Source of the DNA: Porphyromonas levii DSM 23370
GTDB lineage: Bacteria > Bacteroidota > Bacteroidia > Bacteroidales > Porphyromonadaceae
NCBI RefSeq assembly: GCF_000379925.1
Contig: NZ_KB904234.1
Span: forward strand, 1-42,540
DNA: 42,540 nt
Reading direction: 5' to 3'
Numbering within the stretch: position 1 is the first letter of the stretch; every line of letters starts with the position of its first letter. Below the pieces are notes generated by a model that saw nothing but the letters and a program-made list of their open reading frames with translations, made no database searches and was not told the DNA's origin. Of this stretch, positions 16,932-25,278 are shown in pieces. The translations under genes and the position numbers were made by a program.

Positions 16932-17774
16932 GTGGGTAATATAATCACAATCGATCCTAAGCGTGAAGCTTCATACTCTGCCGACAAGGCACTTAATATG
17001 GAGGCGTACTTGGTAGTAAGCCGTGCCCAAATACAGTATGCAGCTCGCCCTATCGATGACAACTCTACTATTTATACTGCTACTGCACAGTTAGTCAACC
17101 ATCCTGATGGAGGGATGCAACAGCTCTTTTGGGAGTATCCTCTATTTGCATTGCCTTACAAGAGTACTGTGATAAGCGTAGAGGATAGTAGCTCGTTTGT
17201 GGTAGTACCTCAAGATTTATTAGGAAGCGCTTCTAAAGAAGAATGGCTAGGAGTTGCTACTGGACTTAGTGGTCGTAGGGTAATGTCTATCGATATGGAG
17301 GAGGAGCGCTCTACTGTAATTTACTCGATAAGCCAGGAGCTCTTTGATTTTAGTCAGCGTTCGTTTTCTATCCCTTCGTATACCCATTGTATTGTTCCGC
17401 TGATACGATTGGCGGTTACATTTACTCGTCGTGACGTGCCTCGTGTGGTGATACTGATGCATCTCGGAGAGTCCATTAATGTCGTAATCGCTACAGAAGG
17501 ACGGTTGTTGCTTGCTAATAGATATAAGGTGGCTAGCGATATTGATACTCTATACTATGTGACAGCTCTTTACCGGCAGTTTAAGTTTAGTCCTCAGGAT
17601 ACACCTCTCTTGGTGTATAGCCTTGAGGGAAGAGGGAAGTTGCTTAGCCTACTCGGAGATATAATTAGTGATGTGAGGTGGAATAGCTATCCATATCTCT
17701 CAAAGGAATACCAACAGAATAAGGTGCTTACGACCATACATCAACAACTTGTATTACAGCTACTATGCGTATAA
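16932..17774 (+). CDS. DUF3822 family protein
   Basis: A 280-residue cytoplasmic protein of the Bacteroidetes-specific DUF3822 family, which normally precedes rsmD. The fold resembles the actin-like/PilM type, with segments such as VVILMHLGESINVVIATEGRLLLANRYKVASDIDTLYYV and QFKFSPQDTPLLVYSLEG (quoted in parts). GTG 16932 is used as start because the family needs the strand before the internal ATG; an ATG at 16998 is the alternative. It overlaps rsmD by 10 bases, which indicates translational coupling. Biochemical function is unknown. Confidence 0.82.
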   Translation: MGNIITIDPKREASYSADKALNMEAYLVVSRAQIQYAARPIDDNSTIYTATAQLVNHPDGGMQQLFWEYPLFALPYKSTVISVEDSSSFVVVPQDLLGSASKEEWLGVATGLSGRRVMSIDMEEERSTVIYSISQELFDFSQRSFSIPSYTHCIVPLIRLAVTFTRRDVPRVVILMHLGESINVVIATEGRLLLANRYKVASDIDTLYYVTALYRQFKFSPQDTPLLVYSLEGRGKLLSLLGDIISDVRWNSYPYLSKEYQQNKVLTTIHQQLVLQLLCV

Positions 17775-18304
17775 TTAGTGGACAATACGGGAAGCGCCGC
17801 TTCCCACTCCCTACGAGTTTCAAAGGACGCCCTACTACCGATATGGCAAAAGAAGGGTTGTTCAATATCTTGGCAAATAGGATTGATTGGGAGCAAACAC
17901 GAGTACTAGACTTATTCGCAGGCAGTGGTAGTATTGGCTTCGAATGCCTATCGCGAGGTGCACACGAGGTACTTGCAGTAGAGAAAGATCCTCGCCATGC
18001 TTCGTTTATAAAGTCAGTAGAGGATGCCCTCTCTGACCATAACCATAAAGTGCAGACGAGAGATGCACTTAAATATATAGAAGAGTCTCGGGCGGATCAG
18101 CCTTTCGATTTAATCTTTGCTGACCCTCCCTATGCTCTTCCTCAGCTACCGGACTTGCCTGGCATGATACTCGGTAGTAGCTTACTTGCGCCTGATGGAT
18201 TGCTGATAGTAGAGCATCCTCGGGATATCAGTTTTGGTGATAATGAGTGCTTTGTGGAAGTTCGTCGTTATGGCTCTGTCCACTTCTCATTTTTCACAAA
18301 GTAA
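17765..18304 (+). CDS. rsmD: 16S rRNA (guanine966-N2)-methyltransferase RsmD
   Basis: Methylates G966 of 16S rRNA using SAM. 179 residues, normal for RsmD. The N-terminal MRIISGQYGKRRFPLP and GRPTTDMAKEGLFNIL are family signatures; SAM motif I is DLFAGSGSIG (49-58) and the catalytic motif is DPPY (120-123). It overlaps the DUF3822 gene and is followed 25 bases later by the GlsB-like gene. Confidence 0.94.
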   Translation: MRIISGQYGKRRFPLPTSFKGRPTTDMAKEGLFNILANRIDWEQTRVLDLFAGSGSIGFECLSRGAHEVLAVEKDPRHASFIKSVEDALSDHNHKVQTRDALKYIEESRADQPFDLIFADPPYALPQLPDLPGMILGSSLLAPDGLLIVEHPRDISFGDNECFVEVRRYGSVHFSFFTK

Positions 18305-18329
18305 TATTAATATATAATACACAGATGTT

Positions 18330-18578
18330 ATGGGATTAATTGGTTCTCTTATTACAGGGTTTATAGCTGGCTCACTAGCTAGCTGGATTATGCCTGGTGG
18401 CGGTCGCCACTGGATTGTAGATATCATCCTCGGTCTACTAGGTGGTCTAGTAGGTGGATGGGTGTTTGATATGCTTGGTATCGCTACTGGTGGTGGTTGG
18501 TGGATTAACCTTATCATCGCTATTATCGGTGCATGTATCCTGATCTTTATTGGTCGTCTTTTCTCTAAAAAGGAATAG
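18330..18578 (+). CDS. GlsB/YeaQ/YmgE-type small membrane protein
   Basis: An 82-residue, very glycine-rich inner-membrane protein with three hydrophobic segments (about 3-20, 28-48 and 56-76). It has the family pattern GLIGSLITGFIAGSLASWIM ... DIILGLLGGLVGGWVF ... IIAIIGACILIFIGRLF. The family is called transglycosylase-associated or stress-response protein; its molecular job is unknown. It follows rsmD closely and is followed by a terminator. Confidence 0.88.
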   Translation: MGLIGSLITGFIAGSLASWIMPGGGRHWIVDIILGLLGGLVGGWVFDMLGIATGGGWWINLIIAIIGACILIFIGRLFSKKE

Positions 18579-18600
18579 AGACACAATATTTTATAGTGCG

Positions 18601-18634
18601 GAGTGGTGGAAGATACGTCTTCTACCACTCTTTT
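18601..18634 (+). terminator. Terminator after the GlsB-like gene
   Basis: Thirteen-base stem (18601-18613 with 18618-18630, one G-T pair) closed by TACG and followed by TTTTCC. It separates the rsmD group from the hydrogenase operon. Confidence 0.8.
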
Positions 18635-18660
18635 CCTTTCTTGGATATGCTAAAAAAGCT

Positions 18661-18668
18661 TATCTTTG
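18661..18668 (+). promoter_or_regulatory. -7 box of the hydrogenase operon
   Basis: TATCTTTG, 45 bases before the hydrogenase ATG. TTG at 18641-18643 is 17 bases upstream, slightly closer than usual. No other clear promoter occurs until the HerA-like gene, so it may drive the whole hydrogenase-hydEGF-DUF389 run. Confidence 0.6.
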
Positions 18669-18713
18669 CACTCGTAATTGATAGTTGTAACTTCATAAGA
18701 AATTAAGATTGGT

Positions 18714-20204
18714 ATGGCGTACTCCAATAATGTGATGATAATCAGACACCAGCTTTTGGCAAAGCTCGTGCGACTATGGCATGAAAGTCAATTGGTCGAG
18801 AAGATAGATCAGGTTCCAATAGAGATGATTCCCAAATTCGGTAAGGATCGGGTTCGTTGTTGTCGCCACAAGGAGCGTGCAGTACTCAAGTATAAGATGC
18901 TACCTCTTTTGGGACTAGATATGTCGGATGAGAAGGATGAGCTTACTCCACTATCAGAATATGCTACAATGGCTCTTGAGCGCAAGGAGGTACTGAAGCA
19001 AAATTTACTGTGTGTGGTAGACGAAGCTTGTACATCTTGTGTGGACATTAATTATGAGGTATCTAATCTCTGTCGTGGTTGTGTAAGCAAAGCTTGCTAC
19101 AATGCATGTCCTAAGAAGTGTATTTCCTTTAAGAAGAATGGTCAGGCCGAAATCAACCACGATGAGTGTATAAGCTGTGGTAGGTGCCATGAGTCATGTC
19201 CTTATCACTCTATTGTATATATCCCAGTGCCTTGTGAGGAGTCTTGCCCGGTTAAGGCTATTAGCAAAGATGAGCGTGGTATAGAGCATATCAATGAAGA
19301 TAAGTGTATTTATTGTGGTTCATGCATAAACGCATGCCCCTTTGGTGCTATCTTCGAGATTTCTCAGGTCTTCGATATCCTGCAGGATATCCGTGAGGGC
19401 AAGCAAGTCATCGCTCTTGTGGCACCAGCAATATTGGCACAGTACGATGCAGAGCATCAGCAGGTATATAGCGCTATCAAGGGGCTTGGCTTCCATGATG
19501 TATTGGAGGTAGCTCAGGGTGCTATGGATACCGTTGAGCACGAAGGGCATGAGCTTATCGAAAAGCTACAGTCTGGTCAAAGCTTTATGACTACTTCATG
19601 TTGTCCATCATTCTACGAGGCAATCGATAAGCATATTCCAAAGCTCCACGATTACGTTTCAGACTCAAAGTCTCCAATGTATTATATTGCGGAGAGAGCA
19701 AGAGCGAAGTATCCAGATAGCAAGATCGTATTCATTGGCCCATGTGTTGCGAAGCGCAAAGAAGTTCGACGCCCTGGTCAGCAGGTAGACTATGTAATGA
19801 CTTTCGAAGAGCTAGCCTCTATATTTGATGGCATGGATATCGACCTCAAAGCTCAGGAGCGCTTTGTGCCTGAGTTTACCTCTGTGCGTGAAGCTCATGG
19901 ATTCGCTGCAAATGGAGGAGTTATGGGTGCCGTTCAGAGCTATTTGCGTACCAATCCAGCAACGGCGGATAAGGTAGATAAGATATCTACTGAGATGATT
20001 AGCAACCTTGACAAGCGTACTATTGCTAAGCTAAAGGGCTATGCTGCTAAGGGTAAAGCTGGAGGCCAATTTGTAGAGGTAATGTGCTGCCCAGGTGGCT
20101 GTATCCATGGGCCAAGTGCTCATAATGATATTGTCTCCGGCAGGAAACAACTGCAAAAGGAGATGGAGACGATTGACCTCACCTATGCAGATATTAATAA
20201 ATAA
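18714..20204 (+). CDS. [FeFe] hydrogenase, monomeric, group-B-like
   Basis: A 496-residue iron-only hydrogenase, probably making or consuming H2 with a ferredoxin partner in the cytoplasm. Two [4Fe-4S] ferredoxin clusters are visible: C152-C155-C158-C162 and C198-C201-C204-C208; further cysteines at 100-136 may bind another. The H-cluster motifs are L1 TTSCCPSF (C296, C297), L2 IGPCVAKRKE (C344, K347, E350) and L3 EVMCCPGGC (C459, C463). All four cluster ligands and the proton-relay C296 are kept. The usual Met of the L2 MPC motif is Gly, and Ala before the L3 cysteine is Cys. This fits the poorly characterised group B. hydE overlaps its end by 20 bases and hydG and hydF follow. Confidence 0.93.
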   Translation: MAYSNNVMIIRHQLLAKLVRLWHESQLVEKIDQVPIEMIPKFGKDRVRCCRHKERAVLKYKMLPLLGLDMSDEKDELTPLSEYATMALERKEVLKQNLLCVVDEACTSCVDINYEVSNLCRGCVSKACYNACPKKCISFKKNGQAEINHDECISCGRCHESCPYHSIVYIPVPCEESCPVKAISKDERGIEHINEDKCIYCGSCINACPFGAIFEISQVFDILQDIREGKQVIALVAPAILAQYDAEHQQVYSAIKGLGFHDVLEVAQGAMDTVEHEGHELIEKLQSGQSFMTTSCCPSFYEAIDKHIPKLHDYVSDSKSPMYYIAERARAKYPDSKIVFIGPCVAKRKEVRRPGQQVDYVMTFEELASIFDGMDIDLKAQERFVPEFTSVREAHGFAANGGVMGAVQSYLRTNPATADKVDKISTEMISNLDKRTIAKLKGYAAKGKAGGQFVEVMCCPGGCIHGPSAHNDIVSGRKQLQKEMETIDLTYADINK

Positions 20205-21186
20205 ACTCAAAGATGGGGAGAGGTTGTCTGAAGTGGATTTCCTCTCCCTTCTTTCTCTGCCAACTACCGAGATCGAAGAGATAGCTGGGCAGGTGGCGAG
20301 GAATCGATTAGGGTACACAGTGTTCCTGCGTGGCCTTATCGAGATATCCAATTATTGTCGCTGCAATTGTTATTATTGTGGTATCCGAAGTGGCAATAAA
20401 GAGGTGGTGCGTTATCGTCTGTCGCACGATGAAATATTAGAGACGTGTCAGATAGGAGCAAAGCTAGGGTTTCAGACCTTCGTACTTCAGGGAGGTGAAG
20501 ACCCCTATTGGAGGGGAGAAAGACTAGTGCAACTCATTACGCAAATACATAAGAGCTACCCTGATATTACCATCACACTATCTTTGGGAGAGATGATGAT
20601 GGACGAATACCAAGCTCTCTACGAAGCAGGTGCACGTAGATATCTCCTTCGGCATGAGACCATAGATCCCATTCATTTCCAGCAACTACATCCAGTAGAT
20701 CAGACCATTGCCACTCGCCTAGAGGCGCTTCGCGCTCTCAAAGCAATAGGGTTCGAAACGGGCGTAGGTGGTATGGTCGGTTCCCCAGGGCAGACCCTCC
20801 ACCATCTAGCTAAGGATCTATGCTTTATACAACAGTTTCAGCCAGATATGATTGGTATTGGTCCCTTTATCCCCCACAATGATACCCCATTTCGCCACTA
20901 TCCTAGTGGCAGTCTTGATCTTACCCTCCGTATGGTGGCACTTTGTCGGCTCATTTGCCCCAATGCTAATATTCCAGCTACTACTGCAGTAGCGTCCTTA
21001 GCTTCCGATGGTCGTCGGAAAACCTTAGATGCAGGAGCTAATGTAGTGATGCCCAATCTCTCACCACCTACATATAGGGATTACTATTCGCTATACAATA
21101 ACAAAGCTCGCACAGGTAGTGAAGCTGCCGAAGGGCTCACCTTGCTCCGTGCAGAGCTCTCTCAATATGGCTACACTACACTGTAG
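20185..21186 (+). CDS. hydE: [FeFe] hydrogenase maturase HydE (radical SAM)
   Basis: Radical-SAM enzyme needed to build the 2Fe subcluster of the H-cluster; in current models it processes the Fe(CO)2(CN)-cysteine complex made by HydG. From ATG 20185 it has 333 residues, close to the family norm. That start overlaps the hydrogenase stop by 20 bases and is preferred over 20095, which would add an unlikely 30-residue basic leader. The SAM cluster motif is CRCNCYYC (C58, C62, C65), followed by GIRSGN. QGGEDPYW and GGMVGSPGQT are HydE hallmarks. A clear second-cluster cysteine triad near the C-terminus is not obvious. Confidence 0.95.
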   Translation: MQILINKLKDGERLSEVDFLSLLSLPTTEIEEIAGQVARNRLGYTVFLRGLIEISNYCRCNCYYCGIRSGNKEVVRYRLSHDEILETCQIGAKLGFQTFVLQGGEDPYWRGERLVQLITQIHKSYPDITITLSLGEMMMDEYQALYEAGARRYLLRHETIDPIHFQQLHPVDQTIATRLEALRALKAIGFETGVGGMVGSPGQTLHHLAKDLCFIQQFQPDMIGIGPFIPHNDTPFRHYPSGSLDLTLRMVALCRLICPNANIPATTAVASLASDGRRKTLDAGANVVMPNLSPPTYRDYYSLYNNKARTGSEAAEGLTLLRAELSQYGYTTL

Positions 21187-21210
21187 CCGCTATTCACATT
21201 AATATGATAT

Positions 21211-22629
21211 ATGCAATACGATAAATTTTCATCCAAAGCAGAGGAGTTTATCCACCATGGTGAGATCCTCGATAGCATTGCCTATGCCGAAGCTAATAAG
21301 GACAACATTGCCCTTCAGCGTATAATTATAGAGAAAGGGCGCCAAGCCAAGGGGCTAGAGCATCGCGAAGCGGCTGTGCTTCTTCTTGCTACAGATCCAG
21401 AGATAAGGCAAGCTACCGCCGACCTAGCCAATGAAATCAAACATCGCTTCTACGGCAAGCGCATCGTGCTATTTGCGCCCCTCTATCTCTCCAACTATTG
21501 TGTCAATGGCTGTACCTACTGCCCCTATCACATGAAGAATAAGAGTATCCCTCGACGTAAGCTTACACAGGAAGAGATTCGCAACGAGGTAATCGCACTG
21601 CAAGATATGGGGCACAAACGACTCGCTCTTGAGACTGGCGAACATCCTAAGTACAATACCATGGAGTATCTCCTAGAGTCTATCAAGACTATCTACTCCA
21701 TCAAGCATAAAAACGGAGCCATCAGGCGTGTCAATGTCAATATTGCTGCAACTACGGTAGAGAACTATCGCCTCCTTCACGAGGCGGGTATTGGTACCTA
21801 TATTCTCTTTCAGGAGACCTACCACAAAGCCAACTACGAAGCCTTACACCCTACAGGTCCTAAGAGCGATTATGCCTATCATACAGAGGCAATGGATAGA
21901 GCAATGGAGGGAGGAATTGATGATGTAGGCTGCGGCGTACTCTTCGGGCTCAATACTTATCTCTACGACTTTATAGGATTATTGATGCATGCCGAGCACC
22001 TCGAGGCTAAATATGGGGTAGGTCCCCATACCATTAGTGTTCCTCGTATCTGTCCCGCCGATGATATTGATGTAGAAGATTTCCCCAACTCCATTCCCGA
22101 TGATATCTTCTTACACATCATTGCGGTAGCACGTATTGCAGTCCCATATACTGGTATTATCGTCTCTACACGTGAGAAGGAATCTGTACGCTCTGCAGCA
22201 CTCCATGTAGGTGTTTCTCAGGTAAGTGGCGGTTCTCGTACTACGGTAGGCGGGTATGCTTCTCCCTCTGAGGCAGAGAACTCTCAGCAGTTCGAGGTCA
22301 ACGACCATCGTACCCTCGACGAAGTGGTTGCTTGGCTACTAGAACAGGGACATGTGCCTAGTTTCTGTACTGCATGCTATAGAGAGGGACGTACCGGAGA
22401 CCGCTTTATGCAGCTCTGTAAGAGCGGACAGATTGGAAATTGCTGTGGTCCCAATGCCCTCATGACCCTTCAAGAGTATATAGAAGACTACGCTTCCCCA
22501 GCTACTCGAGCTCTTGCCCAAGAGGCAATCCAGGACGAGCTAGAGCATATCCCGCACCTCAAAGTCCGCTCCATAGCTGCCGAGAGGATTAAGCGTATCA
22601 AAGAGGGCGAGCGCGACTTCCGCTTCTAG
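21211..22629 (+). CDS. hydG: [FeFe] hydrogenase maturase HydG (tyrosine lyase)
   Basis: Radical-SAM tyrosine lyase that makes the CO and CN ligands of the H-cluster. 472 residues, as expected. The SAM cluster motif is CVNGCTYC (C97, C101, C104) in SNYCVNGCTYCPYH. The C-terminal auxiliary cluster motif C-x2-C-x22-C is C386, C389 and C412, within CTACYREGRTGDRF and GNCCGPNA. It lies 24 bases after hydE and 83 bases before hydF. Codon third positions are richer in C than in the preceding hydrogenase gene. Confidence 0.97.
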   Translation: MQYDKFSSKAEEFIHHGEILDSIAYAEANKDNIALQRIIIEKGRQAKGLEHREAAVLLLATDPEIRQATADLANEIKHRFYGKRIVLFAPLYLSNYCVNGCTYCPYHMKNKSIPRRKLTQEEIRNEVIALQDMGHKRLALETGEHPKYNTMEYLLESIKTIYSIKHKNGAIRRVNVNIAATTVENYRLLHEAGIGTYILFQETYHKANYEALHPTGPKSDYAYHTEAMDRAMEGGIDDVGCGVLFGLNTYLYDFIGLLMHAEHLEAKYGVGPHTISVPRICPADDIDVEDFPNSIPDDIFLHIIAVARIAVPYTGIIVSTREKESVRSAALHVGVSQVSGGSRTTVGGYASPSEAENSQQFEVNDHRTLDEVVAWLLEQGHVPSFCTACYREGRTGDRFMQLCKSGQIGNCCGPNALMTLQEYIEDYASPATRALAQEAIQDELEHIPHLKVRSIAAERIKRIKEGERDFRF

Positions 22630-22712
22630 CAGTTCTTTCTGAGTAAGCGTAATGAGCTGTCTGAGAAAGATAAAGTATATTTTAGGACTTGAATAAGTTG
22701 GCTATTGTCGGT

Positions 22713-23837
22713 ATGAAACAGAAGATATCCCAAGGAGATCGTCCCCACATAGTACTATACGGAGAGGTAAATAGCGGTAAGTCGAGCCTCTTCAATCTCC
22801 TCCTCGGTCAGGAGGCATCGGTGGTATCCGATATTGCTGGAACTACTACCGATGCGGTCTCCAAGGCTGTGGAACTGCCAGGTATTGGTGCTGTTGTCTT
22901 GGTCGATACTCCCGGAGTAGGGGATGAAACCTTATTGGGACAGAGACGAATGGAGGCAACAGAGCGTGCGCTTCGCCGTGCCGATGTGATTCTCTGCCTT
23001 GTCCCCCATGGAGCTAAGGTGGATACCAGATTAGAGCAGGAGTATCCTCGTGCCAAAGTCATCTCTATCCAATCTAGTAGAGATAATGAGGAGTATAATG
23101 CTCCTCAGAGAAGAGCTAAGGTTATCTCTATGCTTGCCGAAGTGCTTTCGGAGTCAAAGGCAGAGGAGCATACTATTACTGGGTCACTGGTGAAGGCTGG
23201 CAATCTTGTAATCCTAGTAATGCCACAAGATAGTGCTGCCCCTAAAGGTCGACTCATATTGCCTCAAGTGCAAACGATTAGAGAGCTTTTGGATAAGCAA
23301 TGTCAGATGCTCTGTCTCCAGCCATCGGAGTTTTTGCCTGCACTCAATAAGCTCTCGGTATTGCCTGATCTCGTGATTACCGATTCACAAGTGTTTAAGC
23401 AAGTAGAGGAGATGGTACCGGATGGGGTGCCACTGACCTCCTTTTCGGTACTCATGAGTGCCTATAAGGGGTCTCTGCCCGAACTACTGGCAGGAGCAAA
23501 AGCACTCAACAACTTAGCACCTGATGCTCGTGTCTTGATTGCTGAGGCGTGTAGCCATGCACCCACTTCCGAAGATATTGGGCGTGTAAAGCTCCCAATG
23601 ATGCTACGGAAGAAGTACGGAGAAGGACTAGTTATTGACCATGTTAATGGTAACGACTTCCCTGCAGATCTTACGAAGTATGACCTCGTTATCCACTGTG
23701 GGGCTTGTATGTTTAATCGCCAACACCTACTCAATCGTCAAGATATGGCGGTAGCGCAGAGTGTACCCATGACTAATTACGGGATAGCGATTGCTGCTAT
23801 CCAAGGAATATTATCTAGAATTGCTTTGCCACAATAA
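22713..23837 (+). CDS. hydF: [FeFe] hydrogenase maturation GTPase HydF
   Basis: Scaffold GTPase on which the 2Fe precursor is assembled and then handed to the hydrogenase. 374 residues from ATG 22713; an in-frame TTG at 22689 is less likely. The GTPase domain has Walker A GEVNSGKS (17-24), switch I TTTDAVS and DTPG (65-68). The C-terminal cluster site is CSH (C280, H282) and HCGAC (H328, C329, C332), the CxH...HCxxC pattern specific to HydF. Its presence completes the hydEGF set beside the structural gene, so the hydrogenase is very likely active. Confidence 0.96.
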   Translation: MKQKISQGDRPHIVLYGEVNSGKSSLFNLLLGQEASVVSDIAGTTTDAVSKAVELPGIGAVVLVDTPGVGDETLLGQRRMEATERALRRADVILCLVPHGAKVDTRLEQEYPRAKVISIQSSRDNEEYNAPQRRAKVISMLAEVLSESKAEEHTITGSLVKAGNLVILVMPQDSAAPKGRLILPQVQTIRELLDKQCQMLCLQPSEFLPALNKLSVLPDLVITDSQVFKQVEEMVPDGVPLTSFSVLMSAYKGSLPELLAGAKALNNLAPDARVLIAEACSHAPTSEDIGRVKLPMMLRKKYGEGLVIDHVNGNDFPADLTKYDLVIHCGACMFNRQHLLNRQDMAVAQSVPMTNYGIAIAAIQGILSRIALPQ

Positions 23838-23852
23838 TAAAAGATAGATATC

Positions 23853-25214
23853 ATGAATGAGACCAACAACGTTACTCTAAAGGCTTGGCTGAAAAAGTAC
23901 TTCGACCTCAATAGGGAGAAGGAAAATGAAGAGCAAACGATAGAACAGATTCGTGCCGATGTGGAGTTTAGGGGCGCTAGGGTCTGGATCCTGATATGTG
24001 CTATATTTATAGCCTCTATAGGTCTTAATATGAATAGTACTGCAGTGATTATCGGAGCTATGCTTATCTCACCCCTTATGGGACCTATCATAGGATTAGG
24101 GCTAGGACTTGGGATTGTCGATTACGAACTAGTGAAGAGGAGCCTTCGCAATTTCGTTTTTGCCGTTGGGGTCGCTATTCTTACCTCCACGCTTTACTTC
24201 TTGATTACCCCAATATCTACAGCTCAGTCCGAGATATTGGCTCGTACTCAGCCTACAGTCTATGATCTTTTCATTGCACTACTTGGTGGTATCGCTGGTA
24301 TTGTGGCGGGTGCCACCCGTACCAAAGGACAAGTCATCCCTGGAGTAGCTATTGCTACAGCCTTGATGCCACCGCTCTGTACAGCAGGGTATGGATTGGG
24401 GACAGGGCAGATGTCTTACTTCTTTGGGGCGCTCTACTTATTTATCCTCAATGCCGTATTTATCTGCCTGTCCACTTATGTGATGGTCAAGCTCCTCAAC
24501 TTCCGAAAGTTTACCTACGTCGATCCCCAGCATGGTAAGCGTATAAATCGCTGGATGATTGTGATTGTCCTCTGTACTACAATCCCCAGTGTGTACTTGG
24601 CATCCCAGATGATTAGCAAGAGCATAGAGGAGCAGAGGGTTGCCAGTTTTGTTAAGAACGAAATGGTTATGGAGGATAGCTTCCTTCTTAAGTACGAATA
24701 CAATAGAGGGGATAGCATCAATACTATTACGGCTTCTATGATAGGTAAGCGCTTGGAGGAGAGTGATCTATTGCTGCTTCAGAAGCGTTTGGTGGACTAC
24801 GGACTGCGTAATACCCAGCTGAAGATAAGGCAAGGTTATGATGAGAGCATGAGTGAGGAAGTAAGGCACTCTATCCTGAGCGATTTGAAGCAACAGAAGA
24901 GTTCTTCGGAGAGTGTTGCCCAGTTCCTACAGCTGAGAAATGACTCGCTTCAATTGCAGCTCAATAAGGAGCAAGCTTTTTACCGAAAGTGCCAAGATGT
25001 AAGTGCTGAGGTGAAGCAACTCTTTGATCAGGTATCGAAAGTTGAGGTAGCCCAACTCTATTGTTTTAGTACCGATTCCATGCAAGTCGATACCTTGCCA
25101 TTTATTCGCTTGCGTATTACCAAGTCGCTTAGTAAAGAGCAGGAAAAGGTGATCAGGAGATGGCTCTCTGTGCGTTTCGAAAATCCAGAAGTGCTCATTG
25201 AGAAAGTCAGATAA
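23853..25214 (+). CDS. DUF389 (TIGR00341-type) membrane protein
   Basis: 453 residues. The central region (about 40-225) has six hydrophobic segments with the DUF389 hallmarks NSTAVIIGAMLISPLMGPI, GGIAGIVAGAT and GVAIATALMPPLC. The C-terminal 220 residues are soluble, with a coiled-coil stretch near 340-400. The family is widespread but functionally uncharacterised; a transporter role is a guess. It starts 15 bases after hydF, so it is probably the last gene of the hydrogenase operon, but a link to H2 metabolism is not established. Confidence 0.9.
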   Translation: MNETNNVTLKAWLKKYFDLNREKENEEQTIEQIRADVEFRGARVWILICAIFIASIGLNMNSTAVIIGAMLISPLMGPIIGLGLGLGIVDYELVKRSLRNFVFAVGVAILTSTLYFLITPISTAQSEILARTQPTVYDLFIALLGGIAGIVAGATRTKGQVIPGVAIATALMPPLCTAGYGLGTGQMSYFFGALYLFILNAVFICLSTYVMVKLLNFRKFTYVDPQHGKRINRWMIVIVLCTTIPSVYLASQMISKSIEEQRVASFVKNEMVMEDSFLLKYEYNRGDSINTITASMIGKRLEESDLLLLQKRLVDYGLRNTQLKIRQGYDESMSEEVRHSILSDLKQQKSSSESVAQFLQLRNDSLQLQLNKEQAFYRKCQDVSAEVKQLFDQVSKVEVAQLYCFSTDSMQVDTLPFIRLRITKSLSKEQEKVIRRWLSVRFENPEVLIEKVR

Positions 25215-25238
25215 CACTTCAAGTCTGGGTAATATTGC

Positions 25239-25246
25239 TATCTTTG
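25239..25246 (+). promoter_or_regulatory. -7 box upstream of the HerA-like gene
   Basis: TATCTTTG, 32 bases before the ATG at 25279. No good -33 element is seen. Confidence 0.5.
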
Positions 25247-25278
25247 GACAGAGTTGTATTTAAGAAAGAAAGGTAATT

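Noticed and set aside
14524-18304. Type IV pilus or type II secretion operon
   Set aside because: Only one pilin-like and one PilM-like protein are present; no prepilin peptidase, secretin, GspE/PilB ATPase or platform protein is seen.
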